Source: JBGPHT01 sp041484525
Lineage (GTDB): Bacteria > Acidobacteriota > Terriglobia > Bryobacterales > Bryobacteraceae
Assembly (NCBI GenBank): GCA_041484525.1
Contig: JBGPHT010000018.1
Location: 1-64,000, forward strand
Reading direction: 5' to 3'
DNA: 64,000 nucleotides
The position numbers and the translations under genes are program-made. This document shows, one piece after another, positions 24,460 through 32,478 of this stretch. Every line of letters starts with the position of its first letter. Position 1 is the stretch's first letter. Below the pieces are notes generated by a model. The model was given only the letters and a program-made list of their open reading frames with translations, did no database searches and was not told the origin of the DNA.

Positions 24460-25530
24460 CTACTTAAAAAACACCCGCTGCGCATTCCCACCGCGGATCT
24501 TCGCGCGATCGCTCTCCGATACAAACGCCAGTAACTCGTCAAACCGCGCCGACTGCTTGCGATACTCGTCCGCCGTATTCCCCAGCATTCCCCAGACCAT
24601 ACGGTCCGGGCCGAAAGCGTCGTGGATCTGCCTGGTAAGCTTCTCGATGTCCCCCTTGTACATCGTCCAGCCCGAATACTTCAGCATCACATTAGTACTA
24701 CAGTGTTACAAACAGTCGTCATCCAACCTTCGCCGGTATACTCCGAAGCCCCGCCAGTATCGGGTTTCGTGGCGGTAAGCTCGGGCTCGACGGGAAGCGA
24801 AGTCTGCCGCCACACGGATGCGGTGAAAGCAGCGCCGGTATGGGGTTTCGCAATTTTGTAACACTGTAGTATTAGGCAATTTCGACAAATTCAGCACGTC
24901 GCGATATTCTTCCGCCGTTCCGTCGCCCGGTCGGCCCATGTGGTCCAAGATCACCGTCGTCTCCGGAAACTTCGCCGCCAGCGCATGAACGTGGCGCGCC
25001 TGGCCGGGGATGAAGTGCATCTGAATTCCGACTCCCATCGCCGCCAGCGCCTTCCAGCACGCCAGCATTCGAGGATCTTCCATGTCGCGATTGCGGATGG
25101 CCCCCGCAGACTCGGACTTCATACTGACTTCGTGGATCCGCATGGCGACGATGCGCTTCGGCCATCGGTCCAGCAGCGCGCGCACGCGCCGCGGCGTGTC
25201 GTCGCGGAAGGGATCGAACAAGCACGTGCCCTTGAAGTAGCCGGGGCGCGGCTCGTGCGCGAAGCAGTATTCCAGGTAGCGATGGTCATCCTGGTAAGGC
25301 TCGGGATGAACGATCACCGAATGCGCCAGATTCGCTGATTGGATCAGCTTCGTGTGGTCTTCGAGCGTGTAAGCCGCCGGCTGATACGGCGCGCCCGGAG
25401 CGTAAGGGACCCGCGCCGGATCGAACAAGTGGACGTGCGTCTCGACGGCGGGAGAATCGGCGGCGCGCAGCAGCCCGGCAGAACCAAGCGCTCCCGCCAG
25501 CAAACCCCGGCGCGTGATTTCGATTGGCAC
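24460..25530 (-). pseudogene. Amidohydrolase (TIM-barrel, Tat-signal) interrupted by a MITE-like insertion
   Basis: The 5' part encodes a twin-arginine leader (MPIEITRRGLLAGALG) and a metal-dependent hydrolase of the amidohydrolase_2 type (VETHVHLFDP, VILDHMGRPGDG), reaching LNLSKLP. The 3' part continues the same fold in the same frame (NVMLKYSGWTMYKGD, RMVWGMLGN). A 176-base element plus a 4-base target duplication separates them, at 24692-24871. This insertion is exactly 60 codons long but contains an in-frame TAA at 24706-24708 in its terminal repeat, so the enzyme is truncated to 274 residues. Removing it restores KLPNVMLKYSG, the expected family sequence. Confidence 0.87.
24696..24871. 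mobile_element. MITE-like non-autonomous element
   Basis: Perfect 17-base terminal inverted repeats (TACTACAGTGTTACAAA at 24696-24712 and its complement at 24855-24871) flank a 142-base interior with no coding capacity. Four-base direct repeats TTAG at 24692-24695 and 24872-24875 fit a target-site duplication. A TA duplication with shorter 15-base ends is the alternative reading. The interior has two related segments of the type CGCC-GTAT-GGGTTTCG. The transposase family that mobilised it cannot be named with confidence. Confidence 0.85.
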
Positions 25531-25539
25531 TGAGCTAGT

Positions 25540-25989
25540 CTACGTCTCCGGCCGCTCGCCGATCAAGTGCAGTACCACGCTGCGTCTATGCGGCGCCGCA
25601 CGATGTTCGAACAGGTAGATGCCTTGCCACGTGCCGAGCGACAGGCGGCCGCCGTCCACCGGCACTGAGAGTTGTGTCAGCGTGAGCGCGGCGCGGATGT
25701 GCGCCGGCATGTCGTCCGGACCCTCCACCGTGTGGCGATAATGGCGCGTGTCCTCCGGCACGAGTCGATTGAAGAACTCGTTCAAATCGTGGATCACGTC
25801 CGGGTCGGCGTTTTCCTGAATCGTCAGTGACGCCGATGTATGCTGCACGAAAACCGTCAGCAGTCCACTCCGGATTCCGCTCTCGCGCAGCCATTGGGCG
25901 ATAGGCGCCGTGATCTCGTACAGCCCCTTGCCGCGCGTCGGGATTTGCAGTCGATGCGAGGCTTGCTCCAGCCCCGCGCCGCTACTCAA
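25540..25989 (-). CDS. YjbQ-family protein (UPF0047, secondary thiamine-phosphate synthase type)
   Basis: This protein of about 149 residues contains the YjbQ core: IPTRGKGLYEITAPI near the N-terminus, VFVQHTSASLTIQENADPDV in the middle and SLGTWQGIYLFEHR near the end. The histidine and glutamate of the family are conserved. Reported weak thiamine-phosphate synthase activity may not be the main role. No ATG is suitable; TTG at 25989, overlapping the glmS stop, is used, and GTG at 25998 is an alternative. It follows glmS on the same strand, so the two are probably co-transcribed. Confidence 0.83.
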   Translation of the reverse strand: MSSGAGLEQASHRLQIPTRGKGLYEITAPIAQWLRESGIRSGLLTVFVQHTSASLTIQENADPDVIHDLNEFFNRLVPEDTRHYRHTVEGPDDMPAHIRAALTLTQLSVPVDGGRLSLGTWQGIYLFEHRAAPHRRSVVLHLIGERPET

Positions 25990-27835
25990 CCGTGACACTC
26001 TTGGCGAGATTGCGCGGCTGGTCGACGTCGCAGCCGCGGCGCACGGCGATGTGATACGCCAGCAACTGCAGCGGTACGATCTCGAGGATCGGTCCCAACA
26101 AATCGGATGACGGCGGAATCTCGATCGTATGGTTGGCGATTTTTCGCACTTCTTCGTCACCCTGCGTCACCACCGCCACCACGATTCCCTCGCGCGCTTT
26201 CACTTCCTGAATGTTGGACAGCGTCTTCTCGTAGAGAATCCGGCTCTCTTCGCTGGCCGCATCGCGCGTGGCCAAGATGACCACCGGCAGATTCTCGTCG
26301 ATGAGCGCGTTGGGCCCGTGCTTCATCTCGCCCGCCGGGTAGCCTTCAGCGTGGATATAAGAAATCTCTTTCAGCTTGAGCGCGCCTTCGAGCGCGATGG
26401 GGAAATGCACGCCGCGCCCCAGGAACAGCGCGTCCTTGGAATGGTGCAGCTCCTTAGCCAGCGCTTCGTACAGGGGATCGTGCGAGAGCACGGTCTCGAG
26501 CTTGCCGGGAATGCGCAGCAGCTCCTGCACCAGGCAGCGGGAAGTGCTCTCGTCCAGCCGTTCGTTGGCCTGGCCCAGGTGCATCGCCAGGATGAAGAGC
26601 GCCGTCAACTGGCACGTGAATGCCTTCGTCGACGCCACGCCGATCTCTGGACCCGCGTGCGTGTAGATCGTGCCCGCGGCCTCGCGCGTGATCATCGAGC
26701 CCACCACGTTGCAGATGGCGAGCGTCTTCGAGCCTTTGCTTTTGGCTTCGCGCTGCGCCGCCAGCGTGTCGGCCGTCTCGCCGGATTGCGAGATCACCAC
26801 CGTCAGAGTGTCTTCCGAAATCATCGGGTCGCGATAGCGGAACTCGCTCCCGTAATCCACTTCGACCGGCAGGCGCGCCAGCTTCTCGATCATGAACTTG
26901 CCCGCCAGCCCGGCGTGCCAACTGGTGCCGCACGCGATGATCTTCACGTGCTTGAAGCGCGCGAATTCCGATTGTGCGATGTCCATCTCATCCAAGAAGA
27001 TGCGCCCCGTCTCCTGTCCCACGCGGCCGAGCGTAGTATCGCGGACGGCGCGCGGCTGCTCGTAAATCTCCTTGAGCATGAAATGCTTGTAGCCGCCCTT
27101 TTCCGCCATGATCGGATCCCACAGCACGTGCGTGACTTGCCGGTTGACCGGGCGGCCCGAGAAATCGCTGAGCCGCACGCCCTCGGAAGTGAGCACCGCC
27201 ATGTCGCCATCCGCCAGAAAGAACATATCGCGCGTGTGGGCCAGGATGGCGGGCACGTCGGAGGCGACGAAGTATTCGTTATCGCCCAGCCCGATCACCA
27301 CCGGCGGACCATTGCGCGCCGCCACGATCTTGTGCGGATCGGAACGCGAGACCACGGCCAGCGCGAAAACACCCGTCAGTTGCTTGACCGCCGTGCGTAC
27401 CGCCGCCTCCAGGTTGCCCTCGAAATACTTCTCCACCAGGTGAGCGATGATCTCGGTATCGGTCTCCGTTCGGAACTCGTGGCCTTCCTGCTCGAGCTGG
27501 TGTTTCAACGGAAGGTAGTTTTCCACGATGCCGTTATGCACCACCACCACGTCGCCTTTGCAGTCGCGATGCGGGTGCGCGTTCTCTTCGGTGGGGCGGC
27601 CGTGCGTGGCCCAGCGGGTATGCCCGATTCCGTACGAGCCGTCCACAGGACTGAGCCGGATGGCCTCTTCCAGATTCCGCAGTTTGCCCTTGGCGCGGCG
27701 AATGGCAAGCTGGTTATCCTCACCGAACACGGCGATGCCCGCCGAGTCGTATCCCCGGTACTCCAGGCGCTTCAACCCTTCCAGAATGATCGGAACGGCT
27801 TTATGGTTGCCGATGTACCCCACGATTCCACACAT
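25982..27835 (-). CDS. glmS: Glutamine-fructose-6-phosphate aminotransferase (isomerising)
   Basis: The 617-residue enzyme starts MCGIVGYIGN, in which Cys2 is the glutaminase nucleophile after Met removal. It continues with a class II glutamine amidotransferase domain (residues 2-220) and two SIS domains carrying ACGTSWHAG and SQSGETADT, and ends DQPRNLAKSVTVE. It makes glucosamine 6-phosphate, the entry step for peptidoglycan, lipopolysaccharide and the GlcNAc unit of bacillithiol. No glmS ribozyme is recognisable in the 66 bases upstream. purS precedes it and yjbQ overlaps its end. Confidence 0.97.
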   Translation of the reverse strand: MCGIVGYIGNHKAVPIILEGLKRLEYRGYDSAGIAVFGEDNQLAIRRAKGKLRNLEEAIRLSPVDGSYGIGHTRWATHGRPTEENAHPHRDCKGDVVVVHNGIVENYLPLKHQLEQEGHEFRTETDTEIIAHLVEKYFEGNLEAAVRTAVKQLTGVFALAVVSRSDPHKIVAARNGPPVVIGLGDNEYFVASDVPAILAHTRDMFFLADGDMAVLTSEGVRLSDFSGRPVNRQVTHVLWDPIMAEKGGYKHFMLKEIYEQPRAVRDTTLGRVGQETGRIFLDEMDIAQSEFARFKHVKIIACGTSWHAGLAGKFMIEKLARLPVEVDYGSEFRYRDPMISEDTLTVVISQSGETADTLAAQREAKSKGSKTLAICNVVGSMITREAAGTIYTHAGPEIGVASTKAFTCQLTALFILAMHLGQANERLDESTSRCLVQELLRIPGKLETVLSHDPLYEALAKELHHSKDALFLGRGVHFPIALEGALKLKEISYIHAEGYPAGEMKHGPNALIDENLPVVILATRDAASEESRILYEKTLSNIQEVKAREGIVVAVVTQGDEEVRKIANHTIEIPPSSDLLGPILEIVPLQLLAYHIAVRRGCDVDQPRNLAKSVTVE

Positions 27836-27901
27836 GGCTCCATTATAGCGGCCGGATGTGCGATCGCCCTGTGTGACCAGGTACGCTAAGTACGGGTAGT
27901 A

Positions 27902-28156
27902 TTAGTCCAGGATCTCGACCCGGTACTCTTCGATGACCGGATTCGCGAGCACTTCGTGGGCGGCGGTCTCGACCTCTTTTTGCGCCTGCTCGCGCGGGAT
28001 GCCGTCGGCGATCGTGATGTCGAAGAACTTGCCCTGCCGTACACCGGCAATGGCATGGTAGCCGAGGCTGTTCAACGCCGAGCGCACCGTCTGGCCCTGC
28101 GGATCCAGGACCGTGGACTTAAAGGATACGAAGACGCGAGCTTTCATGGGGAACAT
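27902..28156 (-). CDS. purS: Phosphoribosylformylglycinamidine synthase subunit PurS
   Basis: The 84-residue protein matches PurS throughout: KARVFVSFKSTVLDPQGQTV, SLGYHAIAGVRQGKFFDI and ETAAHEVLANPVIEEYRVEI. PurS bridges PurQ and PurL in the purine pathway enzyme that uses glutamine. The partner genes purQ and purL are not in the window, so the subunit is encoded apart from its complex. It precedes glmS by 66 bases on the same strand. Confidence 0.92.
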   Translation of the reverse strand: MFPMKARVFVSFKSTVLDPQGQTVRSALNSLGYHAIAGVRQGKFFDITIADGIPREQAQKEVETAAHEVLANPVIEEYRVEILD

Positions 28157-28201
28157 TGATTATCGCACGCGAACGGCATCAAACGTGCTCCCGGCGGTAG
28201 T

Positions 28202-29032
28202 ATGACGATGCAGCCGCCGCTCGATCGCGCTCTCGGCGTTTTCGATTCGGGTGTGGGTGGACTGACGGTTCTGCAGGCTCTCCGCCGCCGGATGCCGGAT
28301 CGCGACTTTATCTACTTCGGTGATACGGCGCGCGTTCCTTATGGGCGTAAGCCCCCCGAGATGGTGGCTGGATTCGCCGTCGAAATCGCCGGATTTCTCT
28401 GCGGCCTCGGCGTCGAGGGTCTGGTGGTCGCGTGCAACACGGCGTCCGCAGTGGCGCTGCCGCGGATGGGCGAACGCTGTCCGGTGCCCGTGTGGGGAGT
28501 GATCGACCCGGGTGTGGAAGCCGCGACACGCGCCACTCGCACGCAACGCGTCGGAGTAGTCGGGACCAAGGGGACAATCGCGAGCGGCGCCTATCAGCGG
28601 CGACTCGAGGCGCGCGGCATCGAGGTGTGGGCGCAAGCCTGCCCCATGTTGGTGCACGTGGTCGAGGAAGGCCTTGCAGATTCTCCGGAAGCCGAGTTGC
28701 TCGTGCGGCACTACCTGCAAGCCAGTCCGGAGATCGATACCCTGATTCTGGGATGCACCCACTATCCGCTGCTGCGCGACGTATTCGCGCGCGTAATCGG
28801 AGAGGGTGTCGCGCTGGTGGATAGCGCCGAGGTCACCGCGGAGCGCGTGAGCGCCGCGTTTCAGCCGGGCCCGCAATCCTCGCCCGCTGGCCGCGTAGTG
28901 CACTTTGTGACGGGGGACCGGGCCGCATTCGAGCATACCGCGCGCGTGATCGGCGGTGTCGAGGGAGAAGTAATAGCGCTCGAGGTGGATCAGATCGCGT
29001 GCGCGGGAGTCGGTTTCACAAACCGAATGTGA
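28202..29032 (+). CDS. murI: Glutamate racemase
   Basis: The 276-residue enzyme has the MurI signatures: GVFDSGVGGLTVLQAL at the N-terminus, the first catalytic cysteine in VVACNTASAVAL near residue 78, and the second in ILGCTHYPLLRDV near 184. FIYFGDTARVPYG is also present. It converts L- to D-glutamate for peptidoglycan synthesis in the cytoplasm. It is divergent from purS across 45 bases. Its last 17 bases overlap the end of a small membrane protein gene on the other strand. Confidence 0.96.
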   Translation: MTMQPPLDRALGVFDSGVGGLTVLQALRRRMPDRDFIYFGDTARVPYGRKPPEMVAGFAVEIAGFLCGLGVEGLVVACNTASAVALPRMGERCPVPVWGVIDPGVEAATRATRTQRVGVVGTKGTIASGAYQRRLEARGIEVWAQACPMLVHVVEEGLADSPEAELLVRHYLQASPEIDTLILGCTHYPLLRDVFARVIGEGVALVDSAEVTAERVSAAFQPGPQSSPAGRVVHFVTGDRAAFEHTARVIGGVEGEVIALEVDQIACAGVGFTNRM

Positions 29033-29186
29033 ACGGCCACAAACCACCCATCAACAGAAATCTCTTCCAGCGCTCCCACCCGCTGAACTTCTCGCCGGTT
29101 TCGAGATCGTGCGTGGCGCCCGCAAAGCAGATCAGGTTGTAGAGCAGCACCAAGGCAATGAATGCGCCGATAACAAACCATTTCAT
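29016..29186 (-). CDS. Small membrane protein, 56 residues
   Basis: This short frame encodes MKWFVIGAFIALVLLYNLI, a single clear membrane helix near the N-terminus. It continues with a charged segment (TGEKFSGWERWKR) and a second hydrophobic tail ending in WPFTFGL. The charge pattern and start context look genuine. It lies 15 bases downstream of the Smr gene on the same strand and overlaps the end of murI by 17 bases. The function is unknown. Confidence 0.6.
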   Translation of the reverse strand: MKWFVIGAFIALVLLYNLICFAGATHDLETGEKFSGWERWKRFLLMGGLWPFTFGL

Positions 29187-29201
29187 GTTGCAATCACGTC
29201 C

Positions 29202-29489
29202 TCAACCATCCGGCCTGTCGCCACCAGCCAGCGTCACGATGGTAGCGCCCCAGCCGCCCGCTTCCGCCGGAGCGTCGCGGAATTCCAACACGAATTCAGT
29301 GCGTGCCAGAACCGCCCGAACCATCTCGCGCTGCACCCCGATCCCGCGGCCGTGGATAATCCGCAGCGCTCGAAATCCCAGCCGCCTCGCTTCCACCAGA
29401 TACTCTTCCACTACCGCTTTCGCATCCCGCGCCGGCACGGTGTGAAGATCGAACACATCCGTGATGGGTATCCGAATCGGGTCGTCCAT
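29202..29489 (-). CDS. Smr-domain protein
   Basis: The protein of 95 residues is a stand-alone Smr domain: DVFDLHTVPARDAKAVVEEY, then LRIIHGRGIGVQREMVRAVL with the HGRG motif, and a final WGATIVTL strand. Smr domains bind or nick nucleic acids; in MutS2 the domain is linked to recombination or ribosome rescue. ATG at 29489 is preferred over TTG at 29498. No Shine-Dalgarno sequence precedes it, because the bases upstream are the T-rich tail of a hairpin. Confidence 0.87.
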   Translation of the reverse strand: MDDPIRIPITDVFDLHTVPARDAKAVVEEYLVEARRLGFRALRIIHGRGIGVQREMVRAVLARTEFVLEFRDAPAEAGGWGATIVTLAGGDRPDG

Positions 29490-29527
29490 AAAAATCAAAA
29501 GCCCGGCTAGCTTTCGCCGGCCGGGCC
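29483..29527 (-). terminator. Rho-independent terminator-like hairpin between the YdcH-like and Smr genes
   Basis: On the minus strand a GCCCGGC stem (29520-29526 with 29501-29507) with an internal GC-rich loop is followed by TTTTGATTTTT. It ends the YdcH-like gene transcript. The T-rich tail runs directly into the Smr start codon, so read-through here could control Smr expression. Confidence 0.75.
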
Positions 29528-29550
29528 AATTTTAAACGCGCACCTGATGG

Positions 29551-29787
29551 CTAAGCGACCTGCTGAGACCGGTACAATTTCACGATCGCTTCCATCTGAT
29601 CTTTCAATCTGAGTTTCATCTTCTTTAGGCGCGTCTCCTCCAACTCGTCATCCAGAGTCAGATGGGGTTGCGCTTCAAGGGCGTCCAGCTTTTTGGCAAG
29701 CTCTGTGTGTTGGCTGGCGAGCCGACGAAACTCGTCGTTCGTATCCATCAGGTGCGCCTTCAATTCTTCCTGTGCGTTCCGTTCCAT
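29551..29787 (-). CDS. YdcH-like DUF465 protein
   Basis: The 78-residue protein is highly charged and almost wholly helical: ELKAHLMDTNDEFRRLASQH followed by a basic LKKMKLRLKDQMEAIV stretch. This is the short coiled-coil pattern of the DUF465/YdcH family. ATG at 29787 is chosen, with GGAGG 11 bases upstream. The role of the family is unknown. A terminator hairpin follows the stop after 24 bases. Confidence 0.83.
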   Translation of the reverse strand: MERNAQEELKAHLMDTNDEFRRLASQHTELAKKLDALEAQPHLTLDDELEETRLKKMKLRLKDQMEAIVKLYRSQQVA

Positions 29788-29904
29788 AATGGGCAATTCC
29801 TCCCAGCGAGGTTGCCGCGCCGAGTCGGAAGGTTCGGAAAAAGGCTCGGTGGGTAATCTCTTATCGTGATTGAAAGAACGGCATCATCGCCGTCTAACTG
29901 CACA

Positions 29905-30321
29905 TTAACATGAATGAAACTTCATGACAATAGCGCTTTCCAAGGGGGACTGATAGTACTTTTGTCGCATGGTAACCTCCTGAAATCCTATAGAGTTATA
30001 GAAGTTTCGCGCCACCATGTTCGACTCCCGAACTTCGAGGATTACCGTCACCGCGGAATTGCCCGTCAACGCCGAAATCAGCGCCCGTCCCACGCCCTGG
30101 CGGCGGAATTCAGGCGCTACCGCCAGCGTCAGAATCTCGCATTCATCCACCGCCACCATGCGGGCCGCGACGAATCCCGCTACCTGATTTCCGCAGAGCG
30201 CCACCAGCAGATCGTGATCCAGGTAGTCGGCGACGGCCCACCGCGCCGCTTCCGGACTGGCCGCCTGGATGGCGTCGATTTGTGGCAGATCGGCCACTTC
30301 CCCACGGCGGATAATTGGCAT
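29905..30321 (-). CDS. RimI-like GNAT N-acetyltransferase
   Basis: This 138-residue single-domain GNAT protein has the acetyl-CoA pyrophosphate loop in VAPEFRRQGVGRALI near residue 70. NMVARNFYNSIGFQ follows near 104. The pattern resembles RimI, which acetylates the N-terminal alanine of ribosomal protein S18, but many GNAT enzymes share it and no ribosomal gene is close. It is divergent from the next gene across 11 bases. About 117 bases without a gene separate it from the YdcH-like gene. Confidence 0.82.
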   Translation of the reverse strand: MPIIRRGEVADLPQIDAIQAASPEAARWAVADYLDHDLLVALCGNQVAGFVAARMVAVDECEILTLAVAPEFRRQGVGRALISALTGNSAVTVILEVRESNMVARNFYNSIGFQEVTMRQKYYQSPLESAIVMKFHSC

Positions 30322-30332
30322 ATGGATAGTTT

Positions 30333-30896
30333 ATGTACGCGCTGACGGTAGCGTTGTTCTTTCTGACACAGCCCTTCTGGGAATCCAAGCCTCCCGAGAA
30401 GTGGACCACCCTGGAACTCGACCGCATGCGCTACAACAGTCCCTGGGCGCTGACCGTGGGACCATCGCCCTCGGTGGTAGTGTGCCTGGCAACCGCCGCG
30501 CCGGTCGAGGAAGCGGAGGCGGAGATGCGCCTGCGGGCGAAGAATCCGCCCCGCGAACCCGACCCCGACTACGCCTACTATCTGACGCAGCATCGCGAGG
30601 ATCACTTCGTGCTGGCCGTTGCCTACCCAACCCTCGCCGGTCTGGGAAAGGCGGTCGAGCAAAAGCGCACCGAGGAGGATTCGGTGATGCTGATCGGCCG
30701 CAAGACCTATCCGATCGAGGGATACTTTCCGCCCACGCCCTCGGACCCCGTGCTGCGTCTGGTATTCCCACGCCAGTTGAAGTCCACCGACAAGAGCGTA
30801 GTCTTCCGCCTCTACCTGGGCGGTCTGGATTTTCCGGAACGCGAAGTCGAGTTCCGCGTGAAGGATCTGATGTACCACGGCAAGCTCGCGATGTAA
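30333..30896 (+). CDS. Conserved hypothetical protein, probably exported
   Basis: The 187-residue product begins with a short hydrophobic leader (MYALTVALFFLTQPFW) and then shows a beta-rich, charged body without cysteines. Recognisable blocks are KWTTLELDRMRYNSPWAL, LIGRKTYPIEGYFPPTPSDP and VFRLYLGGLDFPEREVEF. I do not recognise a family. It has a proper start, good coding composition and no strong overlap with another gene. It ends 12 bases before the convergent TIGR03435 gene. Confidence 0.75.
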   Translation: MYALTVALFFLTQPFWESKPPEKWTTLELDRMRYNSPWALTVGPSPSVVVCLATAAPVEEAEAEMRLRAKNPPREPDPDYAYYLTQHREDHFVLAVAYPTLAGLGKAVEQKRTEEDSVMLIGRKTYPIEGYFPPTPSDPVLRLVFPRQLKSTDKSVVFRLYLGGLDFPEREVEFRVKDLMYHGKLAM

Positions 30897-30908
30897 GCGC
30901 CGCACGTG

Positions 30909-31670
30909 CTAGTTCTCTACCGGAACCCGGTCGGCGTGGTCGATGATCAGGAAGTCAATCGGGCGTCTTGCCTTCTGCAACTCCAGCCCGAGTTGTTCAC
31001 GCAACGCAGCAAAGATTGAAACGCCAGCGGGAGCCTCCACTGCAGGTTCAGTTGCACCCGGGCTAGCGCCGCTGGCCGGCGATGTCGCCGCGAAGAATAG
31101 CTTGAAGTCGTACCGGCTCGTGAGGCCCGTCTCATCCACCACTGGAATGTCGATCCCTGTTGCATGCCTCCGCAGCGTCTCCGCCAGATCCGCCATACTC
31201 CGCTTATGGCAGGTGAGTGGAGCAGAGCCTATGCATCCTGCCCTGTCAGGCGTGCCCGCAGCCGACTGCTGGAGCTTAGGCCCGTTCCTGGCCACTTTCA
31301 GCACGAATACCGGCGTGAGCCTTTGCTCATGATGGACCGCCAGTCTAAATCGTTCGGCCAGGAGTGTTCGCAGCATGATCCGCGAGATGTCTTCGGATGT
31401 GGTGGGATCTGCTTTGGCGATCACATCGAAACGGTCATTATCGACCCAGTTCGGGCCTCCCTTGAGAAGGTCGATTCTAACGTTGTATGCAGCGCCGATA
31501 AGATGCCTCAGCGAGGCATTGCGGATCGTGAGCCTTCCATGTTCGATGTCCCCTGATTCCGGGTCGGAGGATGTGTTCGCCTTGATTACCGCCACCTCAA
31601 ATGCAGGCTGGGCGACAAGACCCAATGAGGTAACAACTACCAAACTCCAATACGTTAACGTAGGTCTCAT
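30909..31670 (-). CDS. TIGR03435-family (Solibacter-type) exported protein
   Basis: The 253-residue protein has a signal-like start (TYWSLVVVTSLGLVAQ), then FEVAVIKANTS, LRHLIGAAYNVRIDLLKGG, NDRFDVIAKADP, ERFRLAVHHEQRLTPVFVL and NGPKLQQS. It ends LIIDHADRVPVEN. This is the same family as 22587-23465 but more compact, with a CIGSAPLTCHKRSMADLA insert containing a cysteine pair. Function is unknown. It is convergent with the hypothetical gene at 30333 and is 85 bases downstream of the lipoprotein-sorting-like gene on the same strand. Confidence 0.92.
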   Translation of the reverse strand: MRPTLTYWSLVVVTSLGLVAQPAFEVAVIKANTSSDPESGDIEHGRLTIRNASLRHLIGAAYNVRIDLLKGGPNWVDNDRFDVIAKADPTTSEDISRIMLRTLLAERFRLAVHHEQRLTPVFVLKVARNGPKLQQSAAGTPDRAGCIGSAPLTCHKRSMADLAETLRRHATGIDIPVVDETGLTSRYDFKLFFAATSPASGASPGATEPAVEAPAGVSIFAALREQLGLELQKARRPIDFLIIDHADRVPVEN

Positions 31671-31755
31671 TGTCGCTCTCGATCGTTACTTAAGACGTCC
31701 CGGCGAGCAAGAGTGTGTAGACTACCGGCACCAAGCTGGTTTGCCAATGCGCCCT

Positions 31756-32478
31756 CTACTTCACCGTGAACGTAGACTCCGCCCCAAACCGTTTGTAGTT
31801 GCTATACGAAATCCGCAGCCGCTCCCGCTGCGGCCCTGTACGAAACTGCAGCGTGTCGTCGGCGTAAGTATAGGTGGGAAACCAGTGCTTACCGTCCACC
31901 GCCTTCCGAATCGTCGTAAAACGCGGAAACAGATTCTCGTTCTTCGTCGACCGGATCTGCGGCACCGCCTGCCCCTCCAGTCTTACGATGTTGTATTCCT
32001 TTTTCTCGATCCAGATCATGCCGTCGAACAACCGCTGCCCATCCAGAATCTGGCGCGGCCGCACCTGCAGCACCCAGCAATCCGCCCCGTCCATCGACTC
32101 TTCGCCGCGAAACTTCGTCTCGTAGATCCACAGCCGGTCTTCCGTCAGCACCAGCGGCTGAATATCGCGGATGTCGTGGAAATCCTCGGGCGTGAGAATA
32201 AGATTCTTCAACGTGTGCGTCGGCGTTCCGATCGTCTGCTCGGTGCGCTCCTGCTGCGGCGAGAAGATGATGTCTCGGACTTCGCGGTACAACCCGCGCG
32301 CCGAGCCGTGGTCGTCCAGTTCTTCGAGCGTCACCGTCTGCCGGTACATGTACTGGCTGCGCTCCGCCTCGGTCTCGGATTCCCGATGCGCCACCAGCTT
32401 GGCCAGGTTGGCCGGCGCATTCTGACCGCGTGCGCCAGGCGCCGCGAATGCCAATGCTAGAATGAGCCCGATGGCCAA
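31756..32478 (-). CDS. Exported LolA/outer-membrane-lipoprotein-sorting-like protein
   Basis: This product of about 240 residues has a leader (AIGLILALAFAAPGARG) and a beta-rich body with an EERSQYMYRQTVTLEELDD-like segment. It then shows DCWVLQVRPRQIL, DGMIWIEKKEYNIVRLEGQ and KHWFPTYTYADD, the pattern of LolA-fold proteins annotated as outer-membrane lipoprotein-sorting proteins. TTG at 32478 is chosen because it places the start directly before the leader; the frame is open to 32565. The 5' end overlaps the divergent CPBP gene by 17 bases. Role and partners are unknown. Confidence 0.75.
   Translation of the reverse strand: MAIGLILALAFAAPGARGQNAPANLAKLVAHRESETEAERSQYMYRQTVTLEELDDHGSARGLYREVRDIIFSPQQERTEQTIGTPTHTLKNLILTPEDFHDIRDIQPLVLTEDRLWIYETKFRGEESMDGADCWVLQVRPRQILDGQRLFDGMIWIEKKEYNIVRLEGQAVPQIRSTKNENLFPRFTTIRKAVDGKHWFPTYTYADDTLQFRTGPQRERLRISYSNYKRFGAESTFTVK

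Noticed and set aside
24696..24871. A complete insertion sequence.
   Set aside because: At 176 bases it cannot encode a transposase. It fits a non-autonomous element only.
26129..27889. A 586-codon plus-strand frame opposite glmS.
   Set aside because: It is antisense to glmS with intact catalytic motifs, and its translation is Arg-, His- and Leu-rich without any family signature.
27836..27901. A glmS ribozyme in the glmS leader.
   Set aside because: Only 66 bases separate purS and glmS, too few for the ribozyme core, and no characteristic sequence is seen.
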